Of a stretch of DNA of 13,958 bases, positions 12,578 through 13,958 are shown piece by piece. Origin of the DNA: Desulfobacteraceae bacterium. Its GTDB lineage: Bacteria; Desulfobacterota; Desulfobacteria; Desulfobacterales; Desulfobacteraceae. How positions within the stretch are numbered: position 1 is the first letter of the stretch; every line of letters begins with the position of its first letter. The notes under the pieces were generated by a model. The model saw only the letters and a list, made by a program, of their open reading frames with translations, was not told where the DNA came from and did no database searches. The position numbers were made by a program, and so were the translations under genes. The stretch is from assembly GCA_024225895.1 (NCBI GenBank), contig JAAEMC010000760.1, positions 1 to 13,958 of the forward strand. The letters run 5' to 3'.

Positions 12578-13958
12578 TAAAATCCAATGGGTGCCTCTTT
12601 GTTGTAATAATTGGGTTATGCTTTTTTTATCAAGGTGTTTCCCCCTGCTTGGCTAAAGTGTCGACACCCGGTGAAACACAAAATAATGTTTCAAAACTTT
12701 CGGAAAAAGCCGGAGATTCCTACCGAGAAGGGGACTTTGCCAATGCAGTTCTTCTCTGGAAAAAGGCAGCTGCCCACTTTGAGTCTGAAAAGAATTTGCA
12801 AGGACAGGCCAATTCCCTGATCCGGGCTTCAGAGGCCTGCCAGTCTATTGGCAATGTCAAAACAGCCAAAGCCTTTTTGGAAGATGCCCAAAAAATTGCT
12901 CAAAAATTGAACAATCCGATTCTTATGGTCAGGATACTTTCAAATTTTGCTAAAATTGAATACCAGTCCGGTGAACATGATACTTCCAAAATCCTTTATG
13001 AACAATGTATTGAAATGATTAAAACCATAGAGGATAAAAGGATTATCGCATCTGTCTCACTTAATTATGCCAACTTGATGTATGCATTGTTTGAATATAA
13101 TGCTGCTGCCCAGCACTATAGGAAAGCCATGGCCATTGCAGCCAAGGGCAAGCATCACTCCATACGGGTTAAAGCAGCTGTAAATCTTATCAGGACCAAT
13201 CTAGCGCAAACTCCGCAAACTCCTTACTTACCTCTTTTAAAAAAGACACTGGCAGAAACCAAAACACTTTCAGACGGCCATGACAAGGCCATGGCCCTTA
13301 TCAGCATCGGGCGGTTGAGCCTTTTATCCTGGGAAGCCCAAAAAGAAGATGTATTAAAGGGAGAATTACTGCTCCTGGCCCATGATGCACTCTCAAAGGC
13401 GGTTGCAGTATCACAAGAAACAAATAATAAAAGAACACATGCCCATGCCTTAGGATCATTGGGTCAGGTCTACCAGAAAAACGGTCAGATACAGGATGCC
13501 CTGACCTATACGCAACAGGCTCTTTTTATTGCCTATGAAATCGGTGCCAGCGATATTCTCTATTGGCTGCATTGGGAAAACGGAAGGCAGTTCAAAAGCC
13601 TTGACGATATGGACAACGCCATAAAGGCATATGAATATTCCATTGAAAATATTGCTGCAATCAGGGAAGATTTGACCGTTGACTGCAAACAGAAAGCTCG
13701 CCTGTCTTTCAGGGAATCGGTTGGCCCGGTTTATTTTGAGCTGGCAGATCTTCTGCTCAATCGAAGCGCAAACCAAAAAGATCTCAAAAAAAGGCAAAAA
13801 GATCTGATGGCTGCCCAGAGTACCATTGAGCAGATGAAACAGATGGAACTACAGGATTATTTTCAGGATGACTGTGTGGTTTCGCTTAAGGCAAGACAGG
13901 CTGCATTGGACAAAAAAATACCGGGAACAGCCGTGATCTATCCGGTATTACTTGCTGA
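12574..13958 (+). CDS. Secreted TPR protein entering a CHAT (caspase-like) domain, 3' end cut off
   Basis: An uninterrupted frame runs from GTG 12574 to the window end (461 complete codons, no stop). GGAGG at 12562-12566 and the 4-base overlap with the FecR-like stop (12574-12577) fix the start. Residues 1-27 are a signal peptide (hydrophobic FVVIIGLCFFYQGV, cleavage near CLA). Residues about 45-395 are repeated helical TPR-like units, for example GDSYREGDFANAVLLWKKA, NLMYALFEYNAAAQHYRKAM and GSLGQVYQKNGQIQDALTY. Residues 379-395 (FRESVGPVYFELADLLL), 426-435 (ELQDYFQDDC) and the last ones (IPGTAVIYPVLLA) match the lead-in and first strand of CHAT domains in TPR-CHAT proteins. CHAT proteins are caspase-like cysteine peptidases or relatives. 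The His/Cys dyad lies beyond the window, so activity cannot be judged. Confidence 0.82.
   Translation, partial: MIKSNGCLFVVIIGLCFFYQGVSPCLAKVSTPGETQNNVSKLSEKAGDSYREGDFANAVLLWKKAAAHFESEKNLQGQANSLIRASEACQSIGNVKTAKAFLEDAQKIAQKLNNPILMVRILSNFAKIEYQSGEHDTSKILYEQCIEMIKTIEDKRIIASVSLNYANLMYALFEYNAAAQHYRKAMAIAAKGKHHSIRVKAAVNLIRTNLAQTPQTPYLPLLKKTLAETKTLSDGHDKAMALISIGRLSLLSWEAQKEDVLKGELLLLAHDALSKAVAVSQETNNKRTHAHALGSLGQVYQKNGQIQDALTYTQQALFIAYEIGASDILYWLHWENGRQFKSLDDMDNAIKAYEYSIENIAAIREDLTVDCKQKARLSFRESVGPVYFELADLLLNRSANQKDLKKRQKDLMAAQSTIEQMKQMELQDYFQDDCVVSLKARQAALDKKIPGTAVIYPVLLA

Noticed and set aside
12611..12820. 69-codon ATG frame within the TPR gene
   Set aside because: It is in a different frame from the long open GTG gene, which has a ribosome site, a signal peptide and TPR repeats.
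13456..13797. 113-codon minus-strand frame near the window end
   Set aside because: It is a shadow antisense to the TPR/CHAT gene and shows no domain.

Overview
The window reads like accessory and signalling DNA from a Gram-negative, probably anaerobic bacterium of the Desulfobacterota (Desulfobacter/Desulfobacula-like). The reasons are indirect. It has outer-membrane lipoproteins, an oxygen-binding di-iron protein of the kind found in anaerobes, large numbers of two-component proteins, and a CHASE2 cyclase / FecR / TPR-CHAT gene set that I associate with this group and with cyanobacteria. No rRNA, tRNA, transposase, integrase or CRISPR array is visible. The taxonomic call is inference from protein style only.

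Layout, left to right. Bases 1-78 are the tail of an upstream plus-strand gene. After a 324-base gap comes a tight plus-strand operon (403-2554): a di-iron metallo-beta-lactamase-fold protein (ODP/flavodiiron-like), a soluble histidine kinase with no recognisable sensor domain, and a single-domain CheY-like receiver. A second plus-strand pair follows (2675-4530): a 49-residue small protein translationally coupled to a GspE/PilB-type secretion or pilus ATPase. A likely bidirectional terminator at about 4599-4633 separates it from a converging minus-strand block (4646-9578). In transcription order that block encodes an HD-GYP domain protein, a membrane hybrid histidine kinase with PAS and receiver domains, a small BamE/SmpA-like lipoprotein, and a glycine-zipper OmpA-type lipoprotein. 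The last two are set apart by longer gaps and may be separate units.

A 402-base divergent intergenic region (9579-9980) separates the minus block from the final plus-strand operon. It contains a clear intrinsic terminator in the middle of apparently non-coding DNA, nested in a longer inverted repeat, so a short unannotated RNA or a leader attenuator is possible. The final operon (9981 to beyond the window end) encodes a CHASE2-domain class III adenylate cyclase, a secreted FecR-like protein, and a secreted TPR protein. The TPR protein's last visible residues match the start of a CHAT (caspase-like) domain, which the window cuts off. This last gene has a GTG start and no stop inside the window, so it is easily missed.

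The common theme is signal perception. The window shows an oxygen/iron sensor wired to a phosphorelay, a membrane hybrid kinase beside a probable c-di-GMP phosphodiesterase, and an extracytoplasmic sensor cyclase making cAMP beside a periplasmic FecR/CHAT pair. The last set is the best candidate for a poorly described system. The ODP-kinase-receiver operon is second.
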